Below, one piece after another: positions 38,164 to 49,303 of a DNA stretch of 49,303 nt. Each line of letters opens with the position of its first letter. Position 1 is the first letter of the stretch. The translations under genes were made by a program, and so were the position numbers. Source of the stretch: Candolleomyces eurysporus (lineage: Eukaryota > Basidiomycota > Agaricomycetes > Agaricales > Psathyrellaceae); NCBI GenBank assembly GCA_027579435.1, contig JANBPK010000975.1, forward strand, positions 1 through 49,303, in the 5' to 3' direction. The notes under the pieces are model-generated. The model was given only the letters and a program-made list of their open reading frames with translations, did no database searches and was not told where the DNA came from.

Positions 38164-41100
38164 ATGCCCGGAGTTGGCCAGGCCAATGCGGCCAGCACTC
38201 AGCTCGTCACCAGATCCCAGAGCCTCGCTGCTGTCCAGACGCTGCTGCGAGCTGGGCTGTCCTGCATCATGTATCTTAGGTATGTCGTACCCAATCTGGC
38301 GCATATACCCACTCGACTCACACAGCTTGGTCACAGGAACCTGCTGCCCGAAGATAATTTCTCAAAGAGTACGCTGCATATTGACGAGGATCTCGCGGGT
38401 TCTCTCTAACACACATAGGTCATTTGACGACGGCTGATGATTCCTTCATGCCTTCCGCTTCTGAGACTGATGGAACGCCCCAAAGTCCATCTACGCGGAC
38501 TCGGGCCAGTGGGATGCACATCATGGTAGGCGCCTCTTGTTTATGTCTCCCGTATCTTATATGCCGCCTAGACCTTGACGAGGGGGTATACCGAAGAGGC
38601 AGACCGCCTCTTGAATTATTTGGTGCGTCGTGTTGGTATGGCATATGGGACTCTCACCGAAAATGGCTGGTCTAGGAAAATGGCATATTCGACGCTCTAC
38701 AGAAGCGATATCTTCGTAGCTTCATTTTTGCCATTTACTTGGTACGCTCCTCCTCCAATCCGCATTCACTGTGACTCAAATATATGCTATAGGACAACAA
38801 CGACCCGACAAAGTATTTCTTCCCCTGTTCGTGCAGTCTCACCCACTGACATCTGCCACAGTATCGTTGAGGCATATACATTCAATTTCAAAGTGAGTCG
38901 CTTTCCGTTCGATTTTCGCATCTACTCATGGTCTGATATCAACAAAAGTACCACACCATCCCAGGGACGGACGCAGCCATTCCAATCATGTCACTTGGTG
39001 AAGACCTGCAGAGAATGTCGATCGATGGTAGCAAAAGGCCTGTTGACCCTGTTGCGGAGGCGATACAGATGGGCAGGGTTCCAACAATGCGTGAAGTTAG
39101 AAAGAGCGTAAAGGTGCCAATCTTCTTTATCCTTAAATCCACTCTCTGACGCTTCGAACTAGACTATGATCAAAACTTTAATCCAGGCTATCACTCACAT
39201 GGAAGAACTCCCTCGTACGTTGTGTCATACCTATCGCTCATGATCGTTGCCTTAGCAGAGTCACAATCTAGGGCGTCGTTTTGCAACATTCAAACTCTTT
39301 TACACCGACGAAGTGCCCGCTGATTACGAGCCTCCCAATTTTCAAGCTGGGGACGAACAGAAGGACAGGTGGTATTTCATGACCCATAACCTTGAGGAAG
39401 TACCAGATCGATTCAGCGTAGGGTCCGTTAATTGCGGATACCACTCGTAGGTTAAATTTTTCCTCGAATTTGACTAAATCGCTGAAGCAGTATCTGTCTA
39501 GCGTCAATGTCAAAGTTACTTCAATTGCCACCTATCTTCCTGGGCCCGCCAAAGATGACAATCTTCCGTTCACTGGAACCGTACCCGGTGCTGCTATCAA
39601 AGGGGTGGAACGACCTCGGCTTACACCCAAAGAAGAGGCACTCGTATCCGCCAGACAGGCTGAAGAGCAACAGGAAGATGCGCACGCAAGGAGTCTTGTT
39701 TGGTCAACTGAGCAAGATGTCGATATCTGCGATGCCGACGCCGACGGTGAAGACGACCCTGACTACGTGAAGACCGCCGACGGCGCTTTCGTGCCTTACG
39801 TTCCGCTAGGAATGAGAAACAAAGACGGAGAAATTGAAACTATGCCGGTGCAAGCTTTGCCTACCGAAACTCAGCAAGAGGCCCAATTTGCTGGGATGTC
39901 TGAACAAATCCCGACGCGATTGAAGGACATGGTACGTAAAATCAAATTAAACCCACTCGACCGTCTCTGAAGGTCCTTTTAGAACGAGGAAGAGAAACTG
40001 AAAGGAATGCCGTTGGCGGAAACTCAACCTCTTCTAGAGACGCAGCCGCTCTCACTGGAGGGTCAGACTCATGCATCGTTTACCTTCAATCTTGACAAGC
40101 AACCGCAAAAAGCTCTATCTGCTGCCGCTAGTCTTCCGCCGTCTAACCTCGCCATGGAATTGGAGTCTCCTATGTCTAGTGTCCCTCCAAGCCCTATCGT
40201 CCAATACAGCCAAAGCAAGTCTGCCCGGCTTCACCAGCGTCAAGAGTCGATACATCAAGACATGGAAATGCTCAGTAAGTCCGGCCATGCCAAGTATCGC
40301 TCGGTTTTATTTAATAGGATTCCAGATCTCGAGACGCAGGTGGATGACGTAGATTCTCAGATGATGGACTCTATCCAGTCGTTCAGTCCGAAGGCTCCCA
40401 ATGCTCCGACGACCGACCCTATCGAAAGTCGAACTTCTTCCCTGGTGGCTGTTGCACCGCCGGGTCCTGTCAAAGACGTCGGCCTCGAGTGTGATTGCAG
40501 TATCAAAGTAAGTGCAGTTGGAAGATGGTTCCCTCTTTAAACTGACTGATATCATGTAGGAAGAAGACGAGACCTGCTTTTGCGAAGGTGGGTGCGGTAG
40601 ATGGTATCATGTGTGGTGCATGGGGTAAGGTGCTTTCTACTTTCATATAACGCCATTGACAGACTGAACCGTCTAGCTTTCATTCAACGGATGATCCAAG
40701 AATGCCGGCTAAATTCATTTGCTTCGACTGCCGGCTCAAGGCGGACGTCGTATCTTGGATGATAATCAAGGAGTGTCTCTATCCGAGGATCATGGAGAAG
40801 TATAGAGATTTCGTGACTTTCAGGTATGCCCTGTCTTCGTCTCGTCCTCATGGTGTGTCTGACTGGGCCCGCTTTATATAGACGTGCGATCAAAGTCGCG
40901 GAGAATTCAAAGGCTATCACTCCTGTGGATTTTGCTAAATCCTTTGGTATGACGTTCAAATGATCAGCAGTGCACTGTATCCTCAACTTGGCATATCCAG
41001 ATGGTAACACTTCCCTCGCACGCCAACTTTTGAAACAGCTCCAGGAAGAAGGTGGCGATTCAGCCGACTCCTGCAGACAACTTCGCTCACGATCACTTTT

Positions 41101-41579
41101 AGGATTCATCCAATTGCTGACCACGACAATCGACCAATTCGGGATGACCATTGAAACTCGAGGGACTAAGACCAAGGGGAAGGATAAGAAAACAAGAGCG
41201 AGGAAAAACGTACAGAAGACGCGCTACGGATTCAACAAGAATCTCAAATCGCAGCAGAAGTACAAAGATTATTTCACTCCCGAGCAGGAGGTAGAAAGCA
41301 GGATGCTTGGTTTGGACGACTATGTATGCTTTCTTCATTTTTCTCCTTCTTTACTCTGATTTCTAATTGATGCGCGGTTAACAGAGAAAGTTCAGAACCG
41401 AGAACGATCGGCGTATTGCCCCGCGCCAGCCACTTGCTGAGACACAGACGCAGGAAGAGACGCAGATTCAGACGATTCGTGAACCCATTCAAAAGCGAGT
41501 GCCCGACTCGGATGATATGGAGCGACCTTCGAAGAAGATGAAGATTTCCCTGGCCCTTGGGATAGACCTTGCTGAGTGA
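38164..41579 (+). CDS. HOP1: meiotic chromosome-axis protein Hop1 (HORMA domain plus PHD finger)
   Basis: Hop1 builds the meiotic chromosome axis and promotes interhomolog recombination. The HORMA domain covers about residues 15-300 (SLAAVQTLLRAGLSCIMYLR, GYTEEADRLLNYLENGIFDA, LQKRYLRSFIFAIYL, IVEAYTFNFKY, FATFKLFYTDEVPADYEPP). A long Ser/Pro/Gln-rich linker follows. Then comes a PHD finger (CDCSIKEEDETCFCEGGCG, RWYHVWCMGFHSTDD, FICFDCRL) and a C-terminal winged-helix-like basic region, ending KMKISLALGIDLAE. Exons are 38164-38279, 38337-38368, 38419-38525, 38572-38622, 38676-38741, 38793-38812, 38862-38892, 38949-39113, 39163-39214, 39272-39446, 39502-39931, 39983-40507, 40560-40624, 40677-40823, 40882-40946, 41001-41051, 41103-41323 and 41385-41579. 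They sum to 2514 bases, 837 residues. Confidence 0.92.
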
Positions 41580-42050
41580 ACGGACGTGCATTCGGGAGCT
41601 TGCCCTAAACTAAAATCATGTGACCGTCCGGGTTTATAAAGCCGGCCAATTCTTTGCCTTTTTTTCCTCACCCCTCTCGGTTCTTTTTTCGTCAGTTATA
41701 TTTGTGGCTTGACGAGCGTCGCTGGGAGGAACTCGCAGGAGATGAAGTAATGGTGCATGGCATAGACTACACCTCCGTATCCCCCAATCACAGCTATCCC
41801 ACTGCGTCCTTGGGTTCGTTAGCGTGGTGCACATTCTTTCTTACATTACTTGCTGTATTGCTGTTGTATTATTACTGCTTTCGAATATCATGTATTGTTC
41901 CAGAGAATTCCAGTGAGATGTCAACGTTTGAGCTTTTGAATGGTCAAAAAGCAGAAATGATGTTTGGCAGGATTCGTAATCGTTCCTCGGACTTGCTCAA
42001 TACCATTTCCATCGTTCGAGGGACTCTGGCTTTCACGACCACCATCCAAA
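41580..42050. other. intergenic region before DOA1, with an upstream open frame
   Basis: A plus-strand frame runs from an ATG at 41654 to a stop at 42086-42088 (144 residues, one hydrophobic stretch around CTFFLTLLAVLLLYYYC). It overlaps the DOA1 start codon in a different frame. A TTTATAAA element lies at 41633-41640. I cannot tell whether this is a 5' leader with an upstream frame or a separate small gene. Confidence 0.3.
41616..41626 (+). promoter_or_regulatory. TCATGTGACCG motif upstream of DOA1
   Basis: This site shares eleven bases, TCATGTGACCG, with the reverse complement of the POT1 upstream site. A TTTATAAA box starts seven bases further on, suggesting a core promoter about 415 bases before the DOA1 start codon. 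Confidence 0.4.
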
Positions 42051-45000
42051 ATGCCTTACAAGCTTTCTGCGACGCTACTTCGCCATAGTTCAGATGTGAG
42101 TTGCACGTAGAGATCGCTACCGAGTATAACAACTGATCCTGATATCTGCGGCGCAGGTGCGAGGGGTGGCCTCACCCACAAACGACCTTGTCCTATCAGT
42201 TTCTCGAGATACAAAGGCGGTTGTATGGAACCGATCTTCAACGGACGGCAAAGACTTCAACCCAGACCATACCCTGCAAGCTGGATCCCGCTATGTGAAC
42301 TCTGTGGCCTATATCCAACCAACAGATGACGCACCCAAGGGTAAGGACGGCGTCCCTTTACACGCGTCATCGGATCACTTAAAATTATGGCTCGCTCTCA
42401 ACAGGCTATATCGTTACCGGAGGGCAGGACACTGTGATCAACATCTTCAACCTCGCAAATCCTCGAAACGATCCTGACTATTCGCTGCTCGGGCATTCAG
42501 AGAACGTTTGTACGTTGGATGTGAACGCCGCAGGCACCATCATCTCAGGATCTTGGGATAAGTGAGTTCTTGATAACGATTTTCCGTATGCAAACCGTGA
42601 TGGACGTTCACGAAGAACAGCTAAAGTTTGGAAGAATTTCTCGCTGGCGTATGATTTGAAGGGACACGAGTATTCGGTTTGGGCGGTGTTGGCTTTGGAT
42701 GAGGATCAGTATCTCACTGGTGAGCTCCTTCCGATTTTTGTTTCCAGAGGTCCGATGTTGAATTTTCTTTGATAGGCTCTGCGGACAAGACTATTCGATT
42801 GTGGAAGCAACACAAATCCGTTCAGACGTTCCGAGGTCACCAAGATGCCGTCCGCGGACTAGCAGTCGTGCCAGATCTAGGATTTGCCTCTTGCTCCAAT
42901 GATAGGTGCGGGTTTGATTGTGAACCGTGGCCCGCTACCCCGCTGACACTCCCGTTCGTGTTATAGCGAAGTTCGCGTCTGGACTCTCGGAGGAGATCTT
43001 ATCTACAGTCTCTCAGGCCACACTTCCTTTGTGTACAGCCTTTCTGTGCTTCCAAATGGCAATATCGTCTCTTCCGGCGAGGACAGGACAGTGAGGGTAT
43101 GGGAAGGTACGTCTTGCTTCACTATTTTTGCACTGGAGCAGGTCTTAACCAAGTGTAGGTGACGAATGTGTCCAAACCATCGTTCACCCCGCCATATCGG
43201 TCTGGTCCGTGTCCAGCATGCCCAACGGTGATATTGTTACTGGTGCTAGTGACGGCGTCGTCCGCGTCTTTTCAGCGGTGGACGGCAGATGGGCGTCCGA
43301 AGCAGATTTGAAGGAGTACGATGGTCAAGTGGCCAGCCAAGCCCTGCCTGCGCAGCAAATTGGGGATGTCAAGAAGAGCGATTTGCCTGGTCCAGAGGCG
43401 CTTTCTACACCTGGTAAGGAAATGCACCGCAAAGCAAAGTCATTTCTAATCGGTTATTAGGGCGAAAGGCTGGAGAAGTGAAGATGATTAAGAGGGGCGA
43501 TGTCGTTGAAGCCCACCAAGTGCGCTCCTTTGGGCTTATCTGAGGCTTCTGATCATTCTGACAAAAAGACAGTGGGATAACGCAAGCTCTTCATGGCAAA
43601 AGATTGGTGATGTCGTCGACGCTGTTGGTCAAGGACGAAAGCAACTCTATCAAGGCAAAGAATACGACTACGTATTCGATGTCGATATTCAAGATGGCGT
43701 TCCACCGCTGAAGCTCCCTTACAATGTCACTGGTGGGAGATTTCTCTTTGAGGTCACTAACTAGTTGCTCAATATGCTTTCAGAGAATCCTTACGCTGCA
43801 GCCCAACGCTTCCTCCAAAACAATGAACTTGAGATGACATACATTGACCAGGTTGTGAAGTTCATTGAAACGAACACTGCTGGAGTAAACTTGGGCTCGG
43901 GGAATGACGAATACCGGGATCCTTTCACTGGTATGCCGGACCTATAGTTGAAGTCAAAGAGACGCTCATTCTTTAATAGGTGCCTCAAGGTATAGAAGTA
44001 ATGACTCTTCTGCGCAGAACGCCCCGGCCACCGAGTACATGGATCCATTCACTGGGGCATCACGCTACAGAGCCCAGCCTGGTCCTCCAGTAGCCCCAGC
44101 ACCGAACAGCAACCTGTCTGATCCATTCACTGGTGCGTCAAGATACAGTGGTCCCCCAGCTCCGGCACCGGTCTCGTCGCCTCCTTCACAGAAGATCCTT
44201 CCTGTCGTATGTGTTCTGATCGTTTCACTGGGATTCCTCGTGCTCATGCAATAATCTACTTCAGTCCAAGTTATTCAACTTCAAGCAGGCGAACATCTCA
44301 GCGATGCAAGCAAAGCTCTCTGAGTTCAATGGAGCGCTGCAGCATGAAATTGTATGTGGCGATTTCTCTCTCTCTCATAACCTGAGCTTCTAATTAAAAC
44401 CTTTTCTCAGTCTACGTCCTCACTTGCGATGTATCCAACAGAAGTTTCCTCGTTTGACGATATATTTGCCCATCTCAAGCCCTTGACCGAATCTCCGCCA
44501 CGACAGCCATCCAATCCGCTAACACCTACCCACATAGAGCACGTAATTTCGGTTCTGGAGAGGTGGCCTGCCTCGCAGCGATTCCCTGGTGCGCAAATAT
44601 TGTGCTACCCTTTCGTCTGGTACTTAAACTATCGGCGCTTTAGTGATTGACCTTGGACGACTTCTCCTCGGGTTCTCCCCCGGCGTATTCAGCACTTCCC
44701 AAGTGAAAGAGAAGTTCATTGAAGCGTTGTTCAAAGCATCGGAGTGGGATGTCCCATGGACCTCGCCTCTGCCCAAGGCCCGAGAGACCAACATTTTGTT
44801 GCTGTTCAGGAGTTTGGCGAACGCTTTCCAGGAGGGGACAAAATTGGACAATACCTGGCTTGTCAAGGTAGGTCGTGTTGAGCTCGGTGATCCACAAAAC
44901 TCAGAATAATCTTCTAATTGAATTCAGTTGTTCGAGAGCTTGGGTCACGCTCCGTATACACTCTTGAATAAGAACCAGAGGGTCGCTCTTACAACGGTGC

Positions 45001-45457
45001 TTTTCAAGTATGTCTCGCCGCCGCTGGTTTCTGTTCTCTCGCTGATTTTCTGGCCTTAGTATCTCTTGCGTTGGGCTGTCGTCTCCCCTTGACAGCGGTA
45101 TTCGGGGTCAACTCTTGACCGCTTTGCTCAGCGTGCGNTTTAGGTTTTCCTTAGTACCAAGTCAAACTTGATTGACTGAGATATGTCGAATAGGTGTTGT
45201 CGTCAGAGACGACTGATTCGGAAGCTGCTTACCGCACACTCGTCGCGATTGGGAACATTGTGAGTATCCTTCGAATTAAAGCTGTATGTTACCACTGACA
45301 TCAAGCGTCTCAGGCCCACGTCTCGAAGCAATCCGGCAGCGTGCTTGGGGGAGCTGAGGCGGGGCAGCTGAAGCAGCTGCTCCGCACTGTGGCTTCGACG
45401 TTCCCTGAAGATCGTGTCCGTGCCATTTCGGCGGAAATCTTTGTTCTTCTTGTCTGA
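42051..45457 (+). CDS. DOA1: Doa1/Ufd3/PLAA ubiquitin-binding WD40 protein
   Basis: Doa1 is the Cdc48 (p97) adaptor that binds ubiquitin and controls ubiquitin levels and sorting of ubiquitinated membrane proteins. Seven WD40 repeats come first (SVSRDTKAVVW, IISGSWDKTAKVWKN, LTGSADKTIRLWKQH, SGHTSFVYSLSVLPNG, SSGEDRTVRVWEGDE, VTGASDGVVRVFSAVDGRW). The ubiquitin-binding PFU domain follows (QWDNASSSWQKIGDVVD, GKEYDYVFDVDIQDGVPPLK, ENPYAAAQRFLQNNEL). After three DPFTGASRY repeats comes the Cdc48-binding PUL armadillo domain. Exons are 42051-42095, 42157-42340, 42405-42561, 42616-42719, 42776-42905, 42967-43106, 43159-43413, 43461-43519, 43573-43732, 43784-43930, 43980-44206, 44265-44351, 44411-44588, 44644-44867, 44938-45008, 45060-45132, 45194-45259 and 45314-45457, summing to 2451 bases, 816 residues. 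An N at 45138 lies in an intron. Confidence 0.95.
43915..44155 (+). repeat. three DPFTGASRY repeats inside DOA1
   Basis: The nine-residue unit DPFTGASRY occurs three times between the PFU and PUL domains, spaced by Pro/Ser/Ala-rich linkers. The first copy is interrupted by the intron 43931-43979 after CACTG; the second (near 44042) and third (near 44123) are continuous. Confidence 0.85.
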
Positions 45458-45760
45458 ACACTCGTGGCTTCGTCTGACTGCCCCAGTGTATGTTCGTTCG
45501 TCTCAAGTTTAAGGAATCTCTGCTAGACTTCTCCCTTCTGGCTTTATGTGTTGCGGACTCGAGAAAAGATTGTATCATTAGTGTCTTGTATAGGAGTGCT
45601 GTAAAAGGTGGCGGGGCCAAGAATTCTATTTACACAAACAANCCCCCCGAAAACCCGATGACGGAACGGCCCTCTGGTTGTGTATTGACTCATAAACTGC
45701 TGTGATCGCGATTCGGCGCCATTGTTCCAACTATCCCTCACAGCTTCTCTGTATCATATC
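45458..45760. other. intergenic region between DOA1 and the histidine-phosphatase gene
   Basis: About 300 bases with no supported gene. One N at 45642 precedes a run of six C. It holds the DOA1 3' end and the next promoter. Confidence 0.45.
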
Positions 45761-46577
45761 ATGGTGACCCTACTGAAGGTGTATATCGTTCGACACGGTG
45801 AAACGGCGGCCAACAAGGACGGTGTAATCCAAGGGCAGCTGGACACGCAACTAAATGAAGAAGGGATCAGACAAGCTGGGTTGCTTGCTGAGAGACTGAA
45901 AGATGTCCCGTTTCGTCTAGCGTTTACAAGTGACTTGCAACGGGCAAAGAAGGTCAGTATATTTTCTACGGATCGAAATGGAGCACCCTTTGATCTGAAT
46001 CCTTGGATGTTAGACAGCTGAAATAGTGTTGGCTCACCATCCTGGTGTTGAATTGCAAGAGAGGAAGGAACTCCGAGAACGAGTGCGTCATTCACATTAA
46101 ATTAATAGAATGGGTGTCCTGATGAGGCCGTTCTAGTTCATGGGAAGCCTTCAAGGTACCAAACTTCCTTCCCAGGTCCGGAAAGCAGCCTTGCGAAATG
46201 AGGATTCCATCGAGACAGGCGACCAAATGAGGGAACGGGCGATTGCTTGGTGGAACGAGGCAATCATACCCGTGGCCAAGCAACGGCTCAAGGAACATGG
46301 ACATGGGCAGACACTCGAGCCTCTCAACGTCTTGGCCGCTTCGCACGGAGGTCTGATAGCTATCTTCACCAATGCTGCTGTTTTGGAGGGCTTGGCTCAG
46401 GCAGCGCCTGGAGTTGGATTTGGACGGTGCTGGAATACCGCCATTTCGATAATCGAGGTCGATGAGAGCTTGAAGGGAAGGATTGTCAAGTATGGAGATA
46501 TTTCACATTTGCTGCAGCGGAAGGTCGACGTCGTGGACACGAACGTCGACGAGGTAGAGACGGATAGCGCAGTCTAA
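45761..46577 (+). CDS. histidine-phosphatase (phosphoglycerate mutase-like) protein
   Basis: This small cytosolic-looking member of the histidine-phosphatase superfamily has the catalytic motif VYIVRHGETAANKDGVIQGQ with phospho-acceptor His in RHG, LNEEGIRQAGLLAERL, FTSDLQRAKKTAEIVL, a FMGSLQGTKL block and the second-half histidine in LNVLAASHGGLIAIFTNAA. Exons are 45761-45952, 46014-46082 and 46137-46577, summing to 702 bases and 233 residues. It resembles the fructose-2,6-bisphosphatase/TIGAR-like branch more than glycolytic phosphoglycerate mutase, but the substrate cannot be fixed. The start at 45761 is preferred to an in-frame ATG at 45722 because VTLLKVYIVRHGE begins right after it. Confidence 0.88.
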
Positions 46578-46721
46578 TAGAATTATGGAATTATGCCCGC
46601 AGAGAGGTTTGTTACGTAAGCATCAGGCCTGCGGCTCCATGGTCAATATGCGGTTCGTACTGTTCATCCTCTTTCATGCATCTCTGTACCTCCCACCGTC
46701 GTTGGAGATAAGTTCAAAGCC

Positions 46722-49303
46722 ATGGACGCGATACGTATACCTAAAGTGAGCGGCATATGGTTCTCTCGCCAGAGTATTCTTTTGATATCGCGCAGGTAGA
46801 GCGAGTAGCTTTTACAAAGTCCGGAAAGTCATTCATCGGGACCCTTCATCTAACGGCGCACCACCTTATCTTCCACTATGAAGAGAGTGGCGAAGATAAA
46901 GAGCTCTGGGTGAGCGGAGAGTCATTGATCAGCTTATAGTTATGTTTATCTGCGCTCAACAGGTTCCATACCCTCTCATTTCCCTGGTCACTCGACTGCC
47001 TCAAAGCCTTCAGGGGAAATCGCCATTGAACTTTAATACGCGGACCTTTGAAAACTTCTCCTTTACATTCGAAAACGACTCCTTCTCTTCGGACGTCTTT
47101 GAAAGTGTAAAAGAGTTGACTGTGGCAAGTATGACGCCCGCAGTTATCTTACGCGGGGTTCCATTCACCTTTGATCTATTACAGCTTCTGTAACACAACT
47201 CTATGCTTTTTTCTACTCTCCGAACCCACCGCTTCCTACAAGCACTGGGTGGTCCTTGTACTCGCCAAGAGAAGAATTTGGTCGTATGGGAGTAGGCACT
47301 CGCACCAAGGCCTGGCGCTTTACAGATGTTAACAAAGATTATTCTGTATGTCTTCCCTCAGGCTTGTTGTATGACGAGGCGCTAATTCTGACATTCTCAA
47401 AGTTCTGCTCGACATACCCCTCCCGATTAGTGGTGCCGACCAAAATCAGTGATACCACCTTGCAGTACGCCTCTAGATATCGAAGCAAATGTCGGATACC
47501 GGTCCTGGCCTATTTGCATTGGGCCAACTACGTGAGCGATAGTTCGCCCATTTTAGTCTAGCAGAATTTGACAAGTATCACAGGGTACCCTGACCAGGTC
47601 GAGCCAACCGATGGTCGGAATAACTCAAAATCGATCTGTGCAAGATGAAAAGCTGATCGAGGCCGTCTTCCAAACTCACTGGTCACCTGAATCCCGTGCT
47701 CAACGTGATGCATCTATCTACGGAGCAACGGCAACCAACCTAATCATTGACGCTCGACCCACCGTGAACGCTGTTGCAAACTCTGCCAAAGGTGCTGGTA
47801 CAGAAAATATGGATCACTACAAGGACAGCAAGAAGGTGTATTTGGGGATCGACCATATCCACACCATGCGAGAATCTTTGGCGAAAGTCGTGGAAGCACT
47901 ACGAGAGGCTGAAACCCTCTTGGCGAGCATCAACAGCACTCCGGATCCAGCTACCCCCTTGTCTGTCCTGGATCGTTCAGCCCTACGCCGATCGGGCTGG
48001 CTCCGTCACATCGTAGCGGTACTGGAAGGAACAGCCCTGATTGTGAAGAACGTTCATATCAACTCGTCGCACGTCCTCATCCACTGCTCAGACGGCTGGG
48101 ACAGAACGTCTCAGCTATCTGCAATGTCCCAAATATGCTTGGATCCATTCTACCGGACAATCAGAGGATTCCAAATTCTGGTCGAAAAGGATTGGGTGTC
48201 TTTCGGGCATAAATTCCTTGACCGCTGCGGTCATCTTTCGTCCGAAAAGTTCTTCACCTCGACAACCACCACGGCGGAGCCCGGAAGTGGCGCAGAGGCT
48301 GCGCAGGCCTTCTTCACGTCTGTCCAAAATCGATTTGCTTCACAAGGGCACATCAAAGAGACTAGTCCAATCTTCCACCAATTCCTAGAAGCTGTTCGGC
48401 AATTGCAGCGCCAATATCCTGATCGATTCGAATACAACGAACGGTTTCTCCGCCAGTTATATTACCATCTCTATTCGTGTCAATTTGGGACGTTTTTATT
48501 CAACTCGGAACGAGAAAGGAGAGTTGGCGATGGATCTGGACCTCCGCCCATCGAAACGACAGTTAGTGTCTGGGACTACTTCAACTCACCGCAAGAAATG
48601 GCTTTGAACACCAACCAAGATTACGACCCATCTTTGGACGATCCAAAGGGGCGCGACATGGGGGTACTCATCCCCAATCCGAAGGACGTACGGTTTTGGA
48701 ATGAACTATATGGGCGAACCGACGAAGAGATGAATGGGAAGGTGCCGCTTCCTCGTGGGCCAGAGGTTGTAGGTCCTATTGAAGGTGCCGAAGACGATCC
48801 GGTGACTGACCGATCCACTGCGACTTCAGGAGCTATCTCAGCATCGCCGTCCTCTTCGACTGTTCCGGCTCCTCCGTCACAGACGCTAGGCACATCTCAT
48901 TCCTCCTCGAGAAGTACATCACCGGCGTTGGAAAGGGCGTTGAATAACCTTTCATTATCGGCCCCCTCATTGTCCACTGCATCTTCCTCCAACACCTTAT
49001 CCCTTGATGGACTCTCTTCGTCACGATCACCTCCCATTCGATCTCAAAGTTCTTCCTCGACTCCAGCCACTCCTCCCCTATGGAGTCGATCACCAGATAT
49101 TTTGACGAATAGTGGTGTTAGTAGCGGCGTCAAATCGTTGTGGGGTAAAACTCTCGTCGAACGCGACAACGGCATTCTCTGCTGCCCAAAACGCCTACAC
49201 GGGCGTGGCCAAGGATTTTATGAACTCTGGCGGAGATTATGATTCTAACCAGAGGACATCAGAACTGCGCAGTCGTGATTCCCTGAAAGCATGGGGTGAA
49301 GAA
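46722..49303 (+). CDS. YMR1: myotubularin-type phosphoinositide 3-phosphatase, right end cut by window
   Basis: Myotubularins remove the 3-phosphate from phosphatidylinositol 3-phosphate on endosomes. The start is MDAIRIPK in a 24-base exon (46722-46745), then 46796-46909, 46963-47128, 47185-47345, 47403-47531 and a long last exon from 47584. A GRAM/PH-like N-terminal domain (VERVAFTKSGKSFIGTLHL) is followed by YPSRLVVPTKISDTTLQYAS, LAYLHWANYGTLTRSSQP, and the active-site CX5R loop in VLIHCSDGWDRTSQLSA. The CWDR-type loop is intact, so an active enzyme is expected. A Ser/Thr-rich tail follows. Near 49150-49157 the frame shifts by one base; the other frame continues as SNATTAFSAAQNAYTGVAKD to the window end. 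No stop is reached in that frame, so the gene is partial. Confidence 0.9.

Overview
This window is nuclear DNA from a filamentous basidiomycete, most likely an Agaricomycete. Almost every gene is broken by many short introns of about 50-70 bases. The gene set fits a mushroom-forming fungus: a QDE-1-type RNA-dependent RNA polymerase, an HSPA12-like Hsp70, a secreted class II-type heme peroxidase and a CreC regulator. Exon models below were built by hand from splice sites, reading phase and conserved protein motifs. For most multi-exon genes the summed exons are an exact multiple of three.

Layout. 1-5300: start of an RNAi RNA-dependent RNA polymerase (cut by the window edge), an F-box protein, a one-pass membrane protein of unknown role, and mitochondrial branched-chain 2-oxoacid dehydrogenase E1 beta. 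5300-11300: CreC-type WD40 protein, a very acidic small protein, and an Hsp70-like ATPase. 11700-16900: methylenetetrahydrofolate reductase, Rab6/Ypt6 GTPase, and the PP2A regulator TAP42. 17100-22340: a peroxidase that looks GPI-anchored and two unrecognised genes. 23300-34413: telomere protein POT1, a spliced tRNA-Ser(CGA), and the very large phosphatidylinositol 4-kinase STT4. 34687-41579: a coiled-coil protein, glutaminyl cyclase, TRAPP subunit Trs23, and the meiotic HORMA-PHD protein Hop1. 42051-49303: Doa1/PLAA, a histidine-phosphatase protein, and a myotubularin running off the right edge.

Most genes are housekeeping and there is no sign of a biosynthetic cluster, transposon or CRISPR array. 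Several membrane-trafficking and phosphoinositide genes sit in the window (Ypt6, Trs23, STT4, myotubularin), but scattered among unrelated genes. The most unusual signal is in splicing. STT4 has an apparent AT-AC intron next to an 8-base exon inside its kinase activation loop. Three introns in three genes start with GC, and several exons are only 8-24 bases long.

The sequence carries 15 single N characters. Five lie in coding exons where deleting the N restores the frame exactly (F-box gene, POT1 twice, STT4, coiled-coil gene). Those genes are therefore probably intact and the Ns are consensus artefacts. Two more one-base shifts without an N affect the acidic protein (a run of seven C) and the myotubularin.
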